The notes below the pieces were generated by a model, which saw nothing but the letters and a program-made list of their open reading frames with translations, was not told the DNA's origin and made no database searches. Shown here in pieces: positions 15,469 to 23,821 of a stretch of DNA of 41,566 bases; position 1 is the first letter of the stretch, and every line of letters starts with the position of its first letter. The position numbers and the translations under genes were made by a program. Origin of the DNA: JADJPL01 sp049315745 (lineage in GTDB: Bacteria > Bacteroidota > Bacteroidia > Chitinophagales > Saprospiraceae); assembly GCA_049315745.1 (NCBI GenBank), contig JBMOJO010000007.1, positions 1-41,566 on the forward strand. The letters run 5' to 3'.

Positions 15469-17157
15469 TTAGGATTCCCAGATGATGGTTTCGTTGCGAT
15501 CGTACCATGTTTGCAGCAGCGTTTCGTATCGCCTTGCGAGGACGTCCCTGCGTATTTTCATAGTTGGGGTAAGGATACCATTTTCCACCGACCAAGGCTC
15601 GCTCAGGACGACCAGCGATTTGAGGCGTTCGAAGCCGGACAGAGCGGCATTCACGGTATCGAGGCTTTGGCGCAGTAAGGTTTCTACATTTTCCCTGGGT
15701 GCTTTTTGGGCGGCTTCGGAGAGGACGACCAGCGCCAATGGCTGCGGGATTGCGAGGCCGGTGACACAGACCTGTTCGATATATTTGTTTTCGGCAAACC
15801 CCCACTCGATAGGTGCCGGAACGATAAATTTACCTTTGGACGACTTGAAGGTATCGGATACCCTGCCGGTGAGCTTCAGATAGCCTTCGGGGTCTATTTC
15901 ACCCTGGTCGCCGGTATGGAGCCACCCATCGCGGAGCACATCGGCGGTTTTTTCAGGGGCGCCGTAATATCCGAGCATCATCCAGGGCACGCGCATGAGC
16001 ACTTCGCCATTTTCGGGGGCGATACGGATTTCTACATTTGGAAGCGGCTTGCCGACTACACCGGCTTTAATCCCATTGGCAGGCATGAGGGTACAACCGC
16101 CGCAATTTTCTGTCATGCCATAGACCTCCTGCAAACGTATGCCCAGGGCTTCGAAGAAATTTTTCAGGGCATCGGGTGTCGGCGCTGCGCCGGTAAGCAT
16201 AATCCTTGCTTTGTCCAGGCCCAGGCCTTTTTTGATTTTTTTACGGATGGCCCCATTGATGACAGGGATTTTCAGTAAAGTAGCCAGCCGCTTTTCCGGC
16301 ATCCGCTGGAGGATACCCATTTGGAATTTTGTCCAGATGCGCGGGACGGCCATAAAAAGGGTAGGCTGGGTTTGCCGGAGGTTCTCGGCAAAGGTATCGA
16401 GGCTCTCGGCAAAGGATATCGTGCCGCCTGTAATCAGCGCTGCGACTTCCACGATAATTCGTTCGGCGATGTGGTTGAGGGGGAGGTATGAAAAAAAGCG
16501 ATGGTCGCTGCCGCCAAAAATATTGAGGGTGTTGTACTGTTGTTCGTTGGCCATCAGTTTGGCCGGGGCCGCAAAATCCAGCATGACCCCTTTGGGCGTG
16601 CCCGTAGTGCCCGAGGTGAAGAGGATGGTCCAGAGGTCAGCGAGTTTGGGCAAGGCCAACTCGGGGATGAGGTAGGAGGTTTGCAGGATATTGTCCCAGT
16701 CGAGGCCGTCCTGGACTATACTGTTGCCCGGATAATGCGGAAAACGGATAATTGGCAAATCGGGGGGGATCCCGGTTTTCATTTCCGGCCAGTTGTCGAG
16801 CTTTCCGACGAAAAGTAATTTGATATCCCCGGCCCTTACGACTTCTTCGAGTTGACGGCCATTTAAATTGGGATAAAAAGGTACTGACACCCATCCTCCG
16901 AACATGATGGCGAGGTCGGCGATAATCCAGTGGTAACAATTTTTGGATACGATGCCGATTTTATCCCCGGGTTCCAGGCCAAGCGTATGGATGGCCGCTG
17001 CAATCTGGCGGATTTGTTTGCCTGCCTCGCTCCAGGAAAGGGTTTTCCATTGCTCGCCTGCCGGCTGGCGCAAAAAAGGGGCATCGGGTTGGGTTTTTTC
17101 CCAGTGTAGGAAGTATTCCGGAAGGGTGATTAATTGTGCTGCTTTACCATTCGACAT
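15469..17157 (-). CDS. AMP-dependent acyl-CoA ligase (FadD-like)
   Basis: This 562-residue enzyme is an adenylate-forming acyl-CoA synthetase that activates a carboxylic acid with ATP and then transfers it to CoA. The P-loop-like motif A3 is TSGTTGTPKG at residues 181-190; YGMTENCGG is the A5 motif; TGDQGEIDPEGYLKLTGRVS carries the A7/A8 residues, and SSKGKFIVPAPIE is the hinge region of the long-chain group. The ATG at 17157 (MSNGKAAQLITLPEYFLHW) fits the family start; the frame continues upstream into sequence without resemblance. It is preceded by a 31-base gap from an SDR and followed after 9 bases by another SDR. Long- or medium-chain acids are the likely substrates. Confidence 0.93.
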   Translation of the reverse strand: MSNGKAAQLITLPEYFLHWEKTQPDAPFLRQPAGEQWKTLSWSEAGKQIRQIAAAIHTLGLEPGDKIGIVSKNCYHWIIADLAIMFGGWVSVPFYPNLNGRQLEEVVRAGDIKLLFVGKLDNWPEMKTGIPPDLPIIRFPHYPGNSIVQDGLDWDNILQTSYLIPELALPKLADLWTILFTSGTTGTPKGVMLDFAAPAKLMANEQQYNTLNIFGGSDHRFFSYLPLNHIAERIIVEVAALITGGTISFAESLDTFAENLRQTQPTLFMAVPRIWTKFQMGILQRMPEKRLATLLKIPVINGAIRKKIKKGLGLDKARIMLTGAAPTPDALKNFFEALGIRLQEVYGMTENCGGCTLMPANGIKAGVVGKPLPNVEIRIAPENGEVLMRVPWMMLGYYGAPEKTADVLRDGWLHTGDQGEIDPEGYLKLTGRVSDTFKSSKGKFIVPAPIEWGFAENKYIEQVCVTGLAIPQPLALVVLSEAAQKAPRENVETLLRQSLDTVNAALSGFERLKSLVVLSEPWSVENGILTPTMKIRRDVLARRYETLLQTWYDRNETIIWES

Positions 17158-17188
17158 ATAATAATAGGTGTTAGGTTTCAAAGGGTGT

Positions 17189-17959
17189 TCACAATGGGTA
17201 TTGGTGGCCGTGCAGGCGCTGGCCGCCATCTATTGCGATCGTTTCGCCGGTGATATAGGCGGCCATAGGGCTGGCCAGAAAAAGGGTCATCCAGGCGACT
17301 TCATCGGTGGTGCCCAGCCGCTTCATCGGGATGGTATCCGAGATGCCCTGAAGGAGTTCGGGCGGATAATGATCGAGACCGGAGGATTGGATAATCCCCG
17401 GTGCGACCGCATTGACGCGTATGTTGAAACGGCTCCATTCCACGGCGAGGGATTTAGTCAGGTTATCTACGCCGGCACGCGCGGCACCGGTATGTGCCAT
17501 TCCGGGCACACCGCGGTAGATATTGACGATGATATTGACGATAGCACCTTGCCGCTGGGGGATAAAGAAAGTCTTGGCCATCTGCTGCGTTACATACCAG
17601 GTGCCGTTGAGGTTATTGTTGATTACGGCAAACCAGCCTTTTTCGCTGATATCCTCGGCAGGGGATGGGAATTGCCCCCCTGCATTATTGACCAGGATAT
17701 CGAGCCTTCCCGTCTGGTCCATAACCCGGAAGGCGAGTTGTTTGACTTGTTCGGTATCCCGGATATCGCAGGCCATATAATCGCAGGGGCCATATTCGCT
17801 CAGGATATCGGCAGCCGGTTTCAGTTTTTCTTCTTTTCGGGAAGCAATCAGCACACGTGCGCCCAGTTGCAACAGTTGCTTGCTGATGGCAAAACCTATT
17901 CCCGTGCCACCACCGGTGACGAGCGCTGTTTTTCCTTCAAAAAGATTTGTAGAGAACAT
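17189..17959 (-). CDS. SDR family protein, PECR/AtuG-like, without catalytic tyrosine
   Basis: This 256-residue protein is an SDR resembling peroxisomal trans-2-enoyl-CoA reductase and the Pseudomonas AtuG citronellol-pathway protein. The coenzyme motif TGGGTGIG lies at residues 15-22, and SRKEEKL after beta-2 suggests NADP. NNAGG is at 91-95. The active-site stretch reads GAARAGVDNLTKSLAVEW: Lys169 is present but residue 165, where a tyrosine is expected, is aspartate. VNAVAPGIIQSSGL and ITGETIAIDGGQ at the end are normal. The changed residue suggests an enoyl-CoA or related reductase chemistry that does not need the tyrosine, or lost activity. It sits 48 bases after the monooxygenase gene and 31 bases before the ligase, within the same operon. 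Confidence 0.9.
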   Translation of the reverse strand: MFSTNLFEGKTALVTGGGTGIGFAISKQLLQLGARVLIASRKEEKLKPAADILSEYGPCDYMACDIRDTEQVKQLAFRVMDQTGRLDILVNNAGGQFPSPAEDISEKGWFAVINNNLNGTWYVTQQMAKTFFIPQRQGAIVNIIVNIYRGVPGMAHTGAARAGVDNLTKSLAVEWSRFNIRVNAVAPGIIQSSGLDHYPPELLQGISDTIPMKRLGTTDEVAWMTLFLASPMAAYITGETIAIDGGQRLHGHQYPL

Positions 17960-18007
17960 AGGTTATAAGGATTTGATCAACGGATAAAATACAAGAGGTT
18001 AAAGGGT

Positions 18008-19315
18008 TCAGGATACTGTTTCGCGCACAAATTTCCATTGTGGGGCATTGGCGGGGATTTCTTTTTGCAGTTGGCGCAGGTAGGGATGGAAGTGTACTTC
18101 GACAGCATGCCTTTTTGCCTTTAGGAATGCCTTGGCGATATAATTGGCATCTTGTTCGGCGCGGTTTGCCAAATCAGCGGGCAGTACCCATCGCCCGGCC
18201 ACATAATTGGCGGCAAGTTTAGACTGGTAGTCGCTGAGGGGCCAAACGGCGCCCTGTGGCTGGACGAGGCCGATGAAAATCAGGTTGGTGTGCAAGGGAT
18301 GGAACATACGCAGGTAGAGCGGGATTCGGTCGGCTTCCTCATAATTGATGAAATCATTGTCGAAAAAAGGAAGGGCGATCTTATATCCTGTTGCGGCGAC
18401 AATCGTATCGAATGCCTCCGTCCGGCCATCGGAAAACGTCACCAGATTTCCCTGAATAGCCTGAATACCCCTTCTGGGGTGGACTGCACCGTGCCGGATT
18501 TTGTACAATAGCTCGGAGTTCATGGTCGGATGGGCGCGTACCACAGGGAAATCAGGTTGTGGAAGCCCATAATCTGCATATTTTCCGACCTGCAGGCGGA
18601 GCGAGAGCTGCTGTAGCGGCTCGAGGATGAAGCCCGGCAGCCGGGACATCTCGGCGTTGAAGGTATCGGTTGGTTTGCCCAGGAAAAACTTCGGGATGAT
18701 ATATTGCGGCGAACGCATGCTGATCGCTGTGAATGCTGCGACCCTGCTGATTTCCACGGCACAGTCGCAACCCGAATTGCCTGCGCCGATCACCAGTACC
18801 CTTTCGTCTTTGAAGGGCTGGTTATTTTTGAACTGATGCGCATGGATATACTTGCCGGAAAAAGCTCCGGGCAGCTGTGGATACCTGGGCACGGAATGGT
18901 GGCCGTTTGAAATGAAAAGGTAATCGAAGGCCTCGGCGCTGCCATCCCCGAGTTCGAGCTGCCACTGGCCGGAGCTTGTTTTTTCGGCCCTGACTACTTT
19001 AGTGTTGAAACGAATATACGGGTAAAGACCAAAATGTGCGGCGTAAGATTGAAAGTAGGCCAGTACCTGGCGGTGCGAAGGGTAATCCGGATAATTTGCG
19101 GGCATGGGAAAATCCATATACTCCGACATTTTCTTTGAGCTGATGATGTGCGTGGTTTCACATACGCTCGAATGGGACTCGTCGGCCGAGAATATCCAGT
19201 TCCCGCCCACTTGGTCGTTTTGCTCAAAGCAGACAACGTCCCCTATGCCTGCCTGGAGCAGGTTCTTAACGGCGGTAATGCCCGAGCATCCCGCTCCGAT
19301 AACAGCTACGCGCAT
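18008..19315 (-). CDS. Flavin-containing monooxygenase
   Basis: This 435-residue protein is a class B flavin monooxygenase. It has the FAD fingerprint GAGCSG at residues 7-12, the NADPH fingerprint GAGNSG at 177-182, the FMO-identifying sequence FSGKYIHAHQF at 152-162 (FxGxxxHxxxF; the Trp-Pro ending of type I Baeyer-Villiger enzymes is absent), and ATGYKIALPFF further on. It uses NADPH and O2 to oxygenate a soft nucleophile or, in some members, a ketone. The ATG at 19315 (MRVAVIGAGCSG) is chosen because it puts the FAD motif at the usual position; the frame is open 15 codons further. It is the first gene of the minus-strand series, followed after 48 bases by an SDR. Confidence 0.92.
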   Translation of the reverse strand: MRVAVIGAGCSGITAVKNLLQAGIGDVVCFEQNDQVGGNWIFSADESHSSVCETTHIISSKKMSEYMDFPMPANYPDYPSHRQVLAYFQSYAAHFGLYPYIRFNTKVVRAEKTSSGQWQLELGDGSAEAFDYLFISNGHHSVPRYPQLPGAFSGKYIHAHQFKNNQPFKDERVLVIGAGNSGCDCAVEISRVAAFTAISMRSPQYIIPKFFLGKPTDTFNAEMSRLPGFILEPLQQLSLRLQVGKYADYGLPQPDFPVVRAHPTMNSELLYKIRHGAVHPRRGIQAIQGNLVTFSDGRTEAFDTIVAATGYKIALPFFDNDFINYEEADRIPLYLRMFHPLHTNLIFIGLVQPQGAVWPLSDYQSKLAANYVAGRWVLPADLANRAEQDANYIAKAFLKAKRHAVEVHFHPYLRQLQKEIPANAPQWKFVRETVS

Positions 19316-19339
19316 GGCTTTATATTTATTTGGTTTGTC

Positions 19340-19490
19340 CCATTGTGATGCCCGGGGCACAAAAACGATTCTCTTCCCTTGGCACTGCAGCCTTTTTCGG
19401 TCACACAGCCGGGCTTTGCGTGCTCAAAAAGCCTTTTTGGAGTCAAAAACAGCACGTTTTCCCACCACGATAATCTTTCGCAACAAGTCT
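19340..19490. repeat. Diverged second copy of the AGACTTGTTGT-ended element
   Basis: The right part matches the element before metK: CCTTTTTCGGTCA, CAGCCGGGCTTTGCG, TTTTCCCACCACGATAATC and the end CAACAAGTCT (19481-19490). The left end is decayed; CACAAAAACG near 19358 corresponds to TTAAAAACG in the first copy, and the start at 19340 is a guess. It lies in the 432-bp gap between the divergent FMO and gcvP genes. The stretch 19491-19702 beyond it shows nothing else recognisable. Confidence 0.45.
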
Positions 19491-19702
19491 ATTGGGTTTG
19501 GATGTCCGTTGGGCCATACCTTTCCGGTACGCATTGCGACAAGGAGGCACGGGGTCGGAATTCTTCATAAAAATACATCTTTTTCCCAATTTAACAATGA
19601 ATTAAAGTACACGAGGGGCACACACCGGGCGACGATCCCTCCTGCGTGAAAAATTCCTTGCTTTTAGCACAACCAAGCCAACTGTAAAAGGTTTATTAGT
19701 CG

Positions 19703-19710
19703 TATTTTTG
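19703..19710 (+). promoter_or_regulatory. -7 element TATTTTTG of gcvP
   Basis: TATTTTTG fits TANNTTTG and lies 37 bases before the ATG of gcvP, the same distance as at metK. The leader is too short to hold a glycine riboswitch. Confidence 0.5.
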
Positions 19711-19747
19711 CGCTAATTTCCTAACCAGGCTCAAGTATATCCGTTTC

Positions 19748-22633
19748 ATGGACAAGACACGCATACACGATCAGTTCGTCAACCGGCATATTGGCCCTAA
19801 TGGGCCGGAAGCTGAAGAAATGCTCGCAGCGATCGGGGCAGCTTCCCTCGATCAGTTAATTAACGAAACCGTCCCCGAAGGTATCCGTCTGAATCGGCCC
19901 CTCGACCTTCCCACGCCGCTGTCTGAGTACGAGTATCTAAAAGCATTGCAGCAAATCGCGGCAAAGAACAGGTTCTGCCGTCACTTCATCGGCATGGGCT
20001 ACTACGGTACGATCACGCCTTCGGTCATTTCGAGGAATATTTTCCAGAATCCGGGCTGGTACACGCAATATACTCCTTATCAGGCCGAGATCGCGCAGGG
20101 CCGCCTCGAAGCCCTGCTGAATTTCCAGACGATGGTCAGTGAGCTGAGCGGGTTTCCGATCGCGAATGCTTCCCTGCTGGATGAGGGGACTGCCGCAGCA
20201 GAGGCGATGATCATGTTTTACGGGATAAAACATAAAAAAGGTAAAGGGCACGAAGCTGCGCACGAGTTCCTGGTTTCGGACGAGGTTTTCCCGCAGACGA
20301 TAGATGTTTTGGTAACGCGGGCAAGGCCACTGGGGATTCGGGTGACCGTCCAGAAAACCGGGGATTTTCAACTGAACGAAAATGTTTTCGGCGTACTGGT
20401 TCAGTATCCCGGGTCCGCTGGGAATGTAGGAGATTACCGGGCATTGGTCGAGGCGGCGCACGCACAGGATATCTATGTGACCGTAGCGGCAGATTTGTTG
20501 AGCCTTGCGTTGTTGTCACCGCCCGGCGAATGGGGGGCGGATGCAGCAATTGGCAATACACAGCGGTTTGGCGTACCGATGGGATATGGAGGCCCGCACG
20601 CTGCATATTTCGCTACCGTTGAAGCCTTCAAACGCCTTATCCCGGGGCGGATCATCGGGGTGTCGGTGGACAGCCAGGGGAAACGCGCGCTGCGCATGGC
20701 GTTGCAGACGCGTGAGCAGCACATCCGCAGGGAGAAAGCAACATCTAATATTTGTACGGCCCAGGCGCTTCTTGCAATTATGGCCGGGATGTATGCGGTC
20801 TATCATGGCCCTGATGGCGTCAAGGCCATTGCGGAAAGGATTCATGCGCTGGCACAGATCCTGGAGAAAAATCTGCTTGCACTGGGCTACCGCCAGCTCA
20901 ATAATGGGTATTTCGATACCTTGCATATCGCTGCAGATGCAGCGGAGCGGGATCGCGTGCAGGCTGCCGCACTGGAAAAAGGAATAAATTTTTTCTACGG
21001 GCCGCTCGGTATTCAAATCAGCCTGGACGAAACGGCCACTCTGGAGGAAATCGCTTCCATCGTACAGATTTTTGCATCGGCGAAGCGTAGCGTCCATACC
21101 TTTGATGCCGCTTCGGTACCCGGATACCGGTTTTTGGCTTCCCTGCAGCGCTCAAGCAGTTTTCTGACCCACCCGGTGTTCAATGCCTATCATACCGAAA
21201 GTAAAATGATGCGCTATATCAAGCGCCTGGAAAATAAGGATTTATCGCTGATGCACTCCATGATCGCCCTCGGTTCGTGCACGATGAAGCTCAACGCAGC
21301 CACCGAATTGATACCGGTGAGCTGGCCGGAGTTCGCGAACGTGCATCCGTTTGCGCCCCTGGAGCAGACCCAGGGCTATCAGCAAATCTTCAGGGAGCTC
21401 GAAGCTTGGCTTTGTGAGATCACGGGCTTCACCGCGTGTTCGCTGCAGCCCAATTCGGGCGCACAGGGCGAATACGCCGGCCTGCTGACGATCCGGGCAT
21501 TTCACGAGGCCAAAGGGGAGCCCCACCGGGATGTTGCACTCATCCCTTCCTCTGCGCACGGCACCAACCCGGCGAGCGCAGTGATGGCAGGTATGGAAGT
21601 CGTAGTAGTCAACTGTGATGATCACGGCAATATTGATATGGCCGACTTGGAAGCAAAAGCCGGCCAATATCGCGGGCGCCTTGCAGCATTAATGGTTACC
21701 TATCCCTCCACGCATGGGGTTTTCGAAACGCAAATCCGCAATATCTGTGACCTGATTCATGCTTACGGCGGCAAAGTTTATATGGATGGCGCTAATATGA
21801 ACGCACAGGTCGGGCTCACGAGCCCCGCACAGATCGGTGCCGATGTGTGCCACCTGAACCTGCACAAAACTTTTGCAATCCCGCACGGTGGGGGAGGGCC
21901 CGGTATGGGGCCTATTTGCGTGAACGACAGCCTGAAGCCTTTCCTGCCTACCCATCCGCTGGTGCCAACAGGAGGCAGCGCGGGTGTGCCGGCAGTCTCT
22001 TCGGCGCCCTGGGGCAGCGCGAGTATCCTCCTCATCAGCTATGGCTATATCCGTATGCTGGGAGGTGATGGGGTAACAGCCGCTACGAAATACGCTATCC
22101 TCAACGCAAACTATATTAAATCTTTGCTGGAACCTCATTATAAGGTCCTTTATCTTGGCGAATTCGGGCGCAGCGCCCATGAGCTGATCCTCGACCTCCG
22201 GCCTTTCAAAGCCCTCGCAAGTGCCGAGGATGTGGCTAAACGCCTGATGGACTATGGCTTCCATGCTCCAACCCTCTCGTTTCCGGTAGCGGGCACGATT
22301 ATGATCGAACCTACAGAAAGTGAAAGTAAGGACGAACTGGACCGTTTCTGCGCTGCTATGCTCGAGATCCGTCGGGAACTGGATGAAATTGCGGATGGAA
22401 CGGCAGACGCCCGGAATAATGTCCTGCATAACGCCCCGCATACGGCAGAAATGGTTACCGCCAATGAATGGAATTATCCATATAACCGCGAAAAGGCTGC
22501 TTTCCCCTTGCCTTACCTGCGGCAAGGCTTTAAGTTCTGGCCATCGGTGGCCCGTATTGATAACGCTTTCGGCGATCGCAACCTGGTCTGTACTTGTCCG
22601 CCGCTGGAGGCGTATCAGTCTGAAACAGCATAA
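19748..22633 (+). CDS. gcvP: Glycine dehydrogenase (decarboxylating), P protein
   Basis: This 961-residue protein is the PLP-dependent P protein of the glycine cleavage system, which decarboxylates glycine and passes the aminomethyl group to the lipoyl arm of GcvH. It is the fused single-chain form: N-terminal half from FVNRHIGPNGPEAEEMLAAI through YYGTITPSVISRNI and EGTAAAEAM, C-terminal half with SMIALGSCTMKLNA and SSAHGTNPASA. The PLP lysine is in LNLHKTFAIPHGGGGPGMG at about residue 705. The length is normal. The ATG at 19748 gives the standard N-terminus. The genes for GcvT and GcvH are not in the window. It likely shares a transcript with the epimerase gene 12 bases downstream, with no obvious metabolic link. 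Confidence 0.97.
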   Translation: MDKTRIHDQFVNRHIGPNGPEAEEMLAAIGAASLDQLINETVPEGIRLNRPLDLPTPLSEYEYLKALQQIAAKNRFCRHFIGMGYYGTITPSVISRNIFQNPGWYTQYTPYQAEIAQGRLEALLNFQTMVSELSGFPIANASLLDEGTAAAEAMIMFYGIKHKKGKGHEAAHEFLVSDEVFPQTIDVLVTRARPLGIRVTVQKTGDFQLNENVFGVLVQYPGSAGNVGDYRALVEAAHAQDIYVTVAADLLSLALLSPPGEWGADAAIGNTQRFGVPMGYGGPHAAYFATVEAFKRLIPGRIIGVSVDSQGKRALRMALQTREQHIRREKATSNICTAQALLAIMAGMYAVYHGPDGVKAIAERIHALAQILEKNLLALGYRQLNNGYFDTLHIAADAAERDRVQAAALEKGINFFYGPLGIQISLDETATLEEIASIVQIFASAKRSVHTFDAASVPGYRFLASLQRSSSFLTHPVFNAYHTESKMMRYIKRLENKDLSLMHSMIALGSCTMKLNAATELIPVSWPEFANVHPFAPLEQTQGYQQIFRELEAWLCEITGFTACSLQPNSGAQGEYAGLLTIRAFHEAKGEPHRDVALIPSSAHGTNPASAVMAGMEVVVVNCDDHGNIDMADLEAKAGQYRGRLAALMVTYPSTHGVFETQIRNICDLIHAYGGKVYMDGANMNAQVGLTSPAQIGADVCHLNLHKTFAIPHGGGGPGMGPICVNDSLKPFLPTHPLVPTGGSAGVPAVSSAPWGSASILLISYGYIRMLGGDGVTAATKYAILNANYIKSLLEPHYKVLYLGEFGRSAHELILDLRPFKALASAEDVAKRLMDYGFHAPTLSFPVAGTIMIEPTESESKDELDRFCAAMLEIRRELDEIADGTADARNNVLHNAPHTAEMVTANEWNYPYNREKAAFPLPYLRQGFKFWPSVARIDNAFGDRNLVCTCPPLEAYQSETA

Positions 22634-22645
22634 CTTCTAACAGGT

Positions 22646-23611
22646 ATGATTATCGTAACCGGTGCTGCAGGTTTTATCGGAAGCTGTTTGATCCGTAAGC
22701 TTAATGAGCACGGTCACCTCAACCTCGTGCTGTCGGATGATTTCAGCCGGGCGGATAAAAACCGCAACCTGCAAGGCAAGCATTATATTGCCAGGGTACA
22801 TCGGGACGACCTTCCATCCTGGATGGCGCGTATGCACAGGAATATCAGCTTCGTTTTTCACCTCGGGGCCCGGACGGATACGACGGAGCAGGACACTGCC
22901 CTCTTTGACCGGCTCAACCTGCACTATTCGCAGCAGTTATGGGCGTGTTGTGCCCGTCACCATATCCCGATGATTTATGCGTCAAGTGCGGCTACTTATG
23001 GGCTGGGGGAATTGGGGTATGACGATGATCATACCGTGGTACCATCGCTTCGGCCCTTAAATCCTTACGGGGTGTCTAAAAACGATTTCGACCGCTGGGC
23101 ATTGCAGCAGACGGAGGCGCCCCCCTATTGGGCAGGGCTCAAATTTTTCAATGTATATGGCCCCAATGAATATCATAAAAGAAGAATGGCATCGGTCATT
23201 TTCCATACGGCCCGGCAAATAAAAGCGCACGGGAACATGAAGCTGTTCCGGTCCCATAACCCGGCTTTTGTGGACGGCGGCCAGAGCAGGGACTTCATCT
23301 ATGTAATGGACGTCCTGAATATCCTGGTTTTTCTTTTCGAACAGCGAGTGCCTTCGGGGCTGTATAATGTAGGTACGGGAAAAGCGCGCTCTTTTATGGA
23401 CCTTGCACGCACTACTTTCCAAGCTATGGGCATCCCGCCGGATATATCCTTCATAGATACCCCTTTGGATATCCGGGATACCTATCAGTATTTTACTGAA
23501 GCGAAAATGGACAAACTCAGGGCCGTAGGTTATGCGATACCCTTCCACAGCCTTGAAGCGGGTATTTTCGATTATGTCGGCAACTACCTCAAGGAAGAGA
23601 AAATCTATTAA
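22646..23611 (+). CDS. rfaD: ADP-L-glycero-D-manno-heptose 6-epimerase
   Basis: This 321-residue extended SDR resembles HldD/RfaD, which converts ADP-D-glycero- to ADP-L-glycero-D-manno-heptose for the inner core of lipopolysaccharide. Visible features are IIVTGAAGFIGSCLIRKL (Rossmann motif at the N-terminus), SSAATYG with the catalytic serine or threonine, NPYGVSKNDFDRW with the Tyr and Lys, FFNVYGPNEYHKRRMASV, which is characteristic of the family, and GGQSRDFIYVMDV. The length matches the family (310-325). It starts 12 bases after gcvP, suggesting a shared transcript. Activity on another nucleotide sugar cannot be excluded, but the EYHKxRMASV stretch makes HldD the best call. A palindromic element follows its stop after 16 bases. 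Confidence 0.9.
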   Translation: MIIVTGAAGFIGSCLIRKLNEHGHLNLVLSDDFSRADKNRNLQGKHYIARVHRDDLPSWMARMHRNISFVFHLGARTDTTEQDTALFDRLNLHYSQQLWACCARHHIPMIYASSAATYGLGELGYDDDHTVVPSLRPLNPYGVSKNDFDRWALQQTEAPPYWAGLKFFNVYGPNEYHKRRMASVIFHTARQIKAHGNMKLFRSHNPAFVDGGQSRDFIYVMDVLNILVFLFEQRVPSGLYNVGTGKARSFMDLARTTFQAMGIPPDISFIDTPLDIRDTYQYFTEAKMDKLRAVGYAIPFHSLEAGIFDYVGNYLKEEKIY

Positions 23612-23627
23612 TGGCCTGTGGGTATGG

Positions 23628-23819
23628 GTCTTTTGCCGCCTTCTGCGGCAGATTATTATTTTGAGAGACACATCATTTTTGAAATTTCGCGAAGCGAAAT
23701 TTCAAAAATGATGTGTCTCTTAAAAGATTATTTGGCGCGAAGCGCCGTAAAAAGACTTTTCACACAACCCCAAAGAATTAAATTTGGTGCGAAGGGCTGA
23801 GGAAACTTTTTACACAGCC
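23628..23819. repeat. Palindromic intergenic element, copy C
   Basis: This is in the same orientation as copy A. The 32-bp stem is 23659-23690 paired with 23694-23725, loop GAA, with a single G-T pair near the base. The left arm hairpin TGCCGC/GCGGCA is at 23635-23650; the right arm GGCGC-GAA-GCGCC at 23733-23745 is followed by AAAAAGACTTTTCACACAACC. The left terminal repeat is decayed, and a second, degenerate right end (TTGGTGCGAAGGGCT, then CTTTTTACACAGCC up to 23819) follows, a partial duplication. It fills the gap between two convergent genes and ends two bases before the neighbouring stop codon. Confidence 0.88.
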
Positions 23820-23821
23820 CC

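Noticed and set aside
19491..19747. Glycine riboswitch before gcvP
   Set aside because: The leader after the -7 element is only about 35 bases and no tandem glycine aptamer pattern is present.
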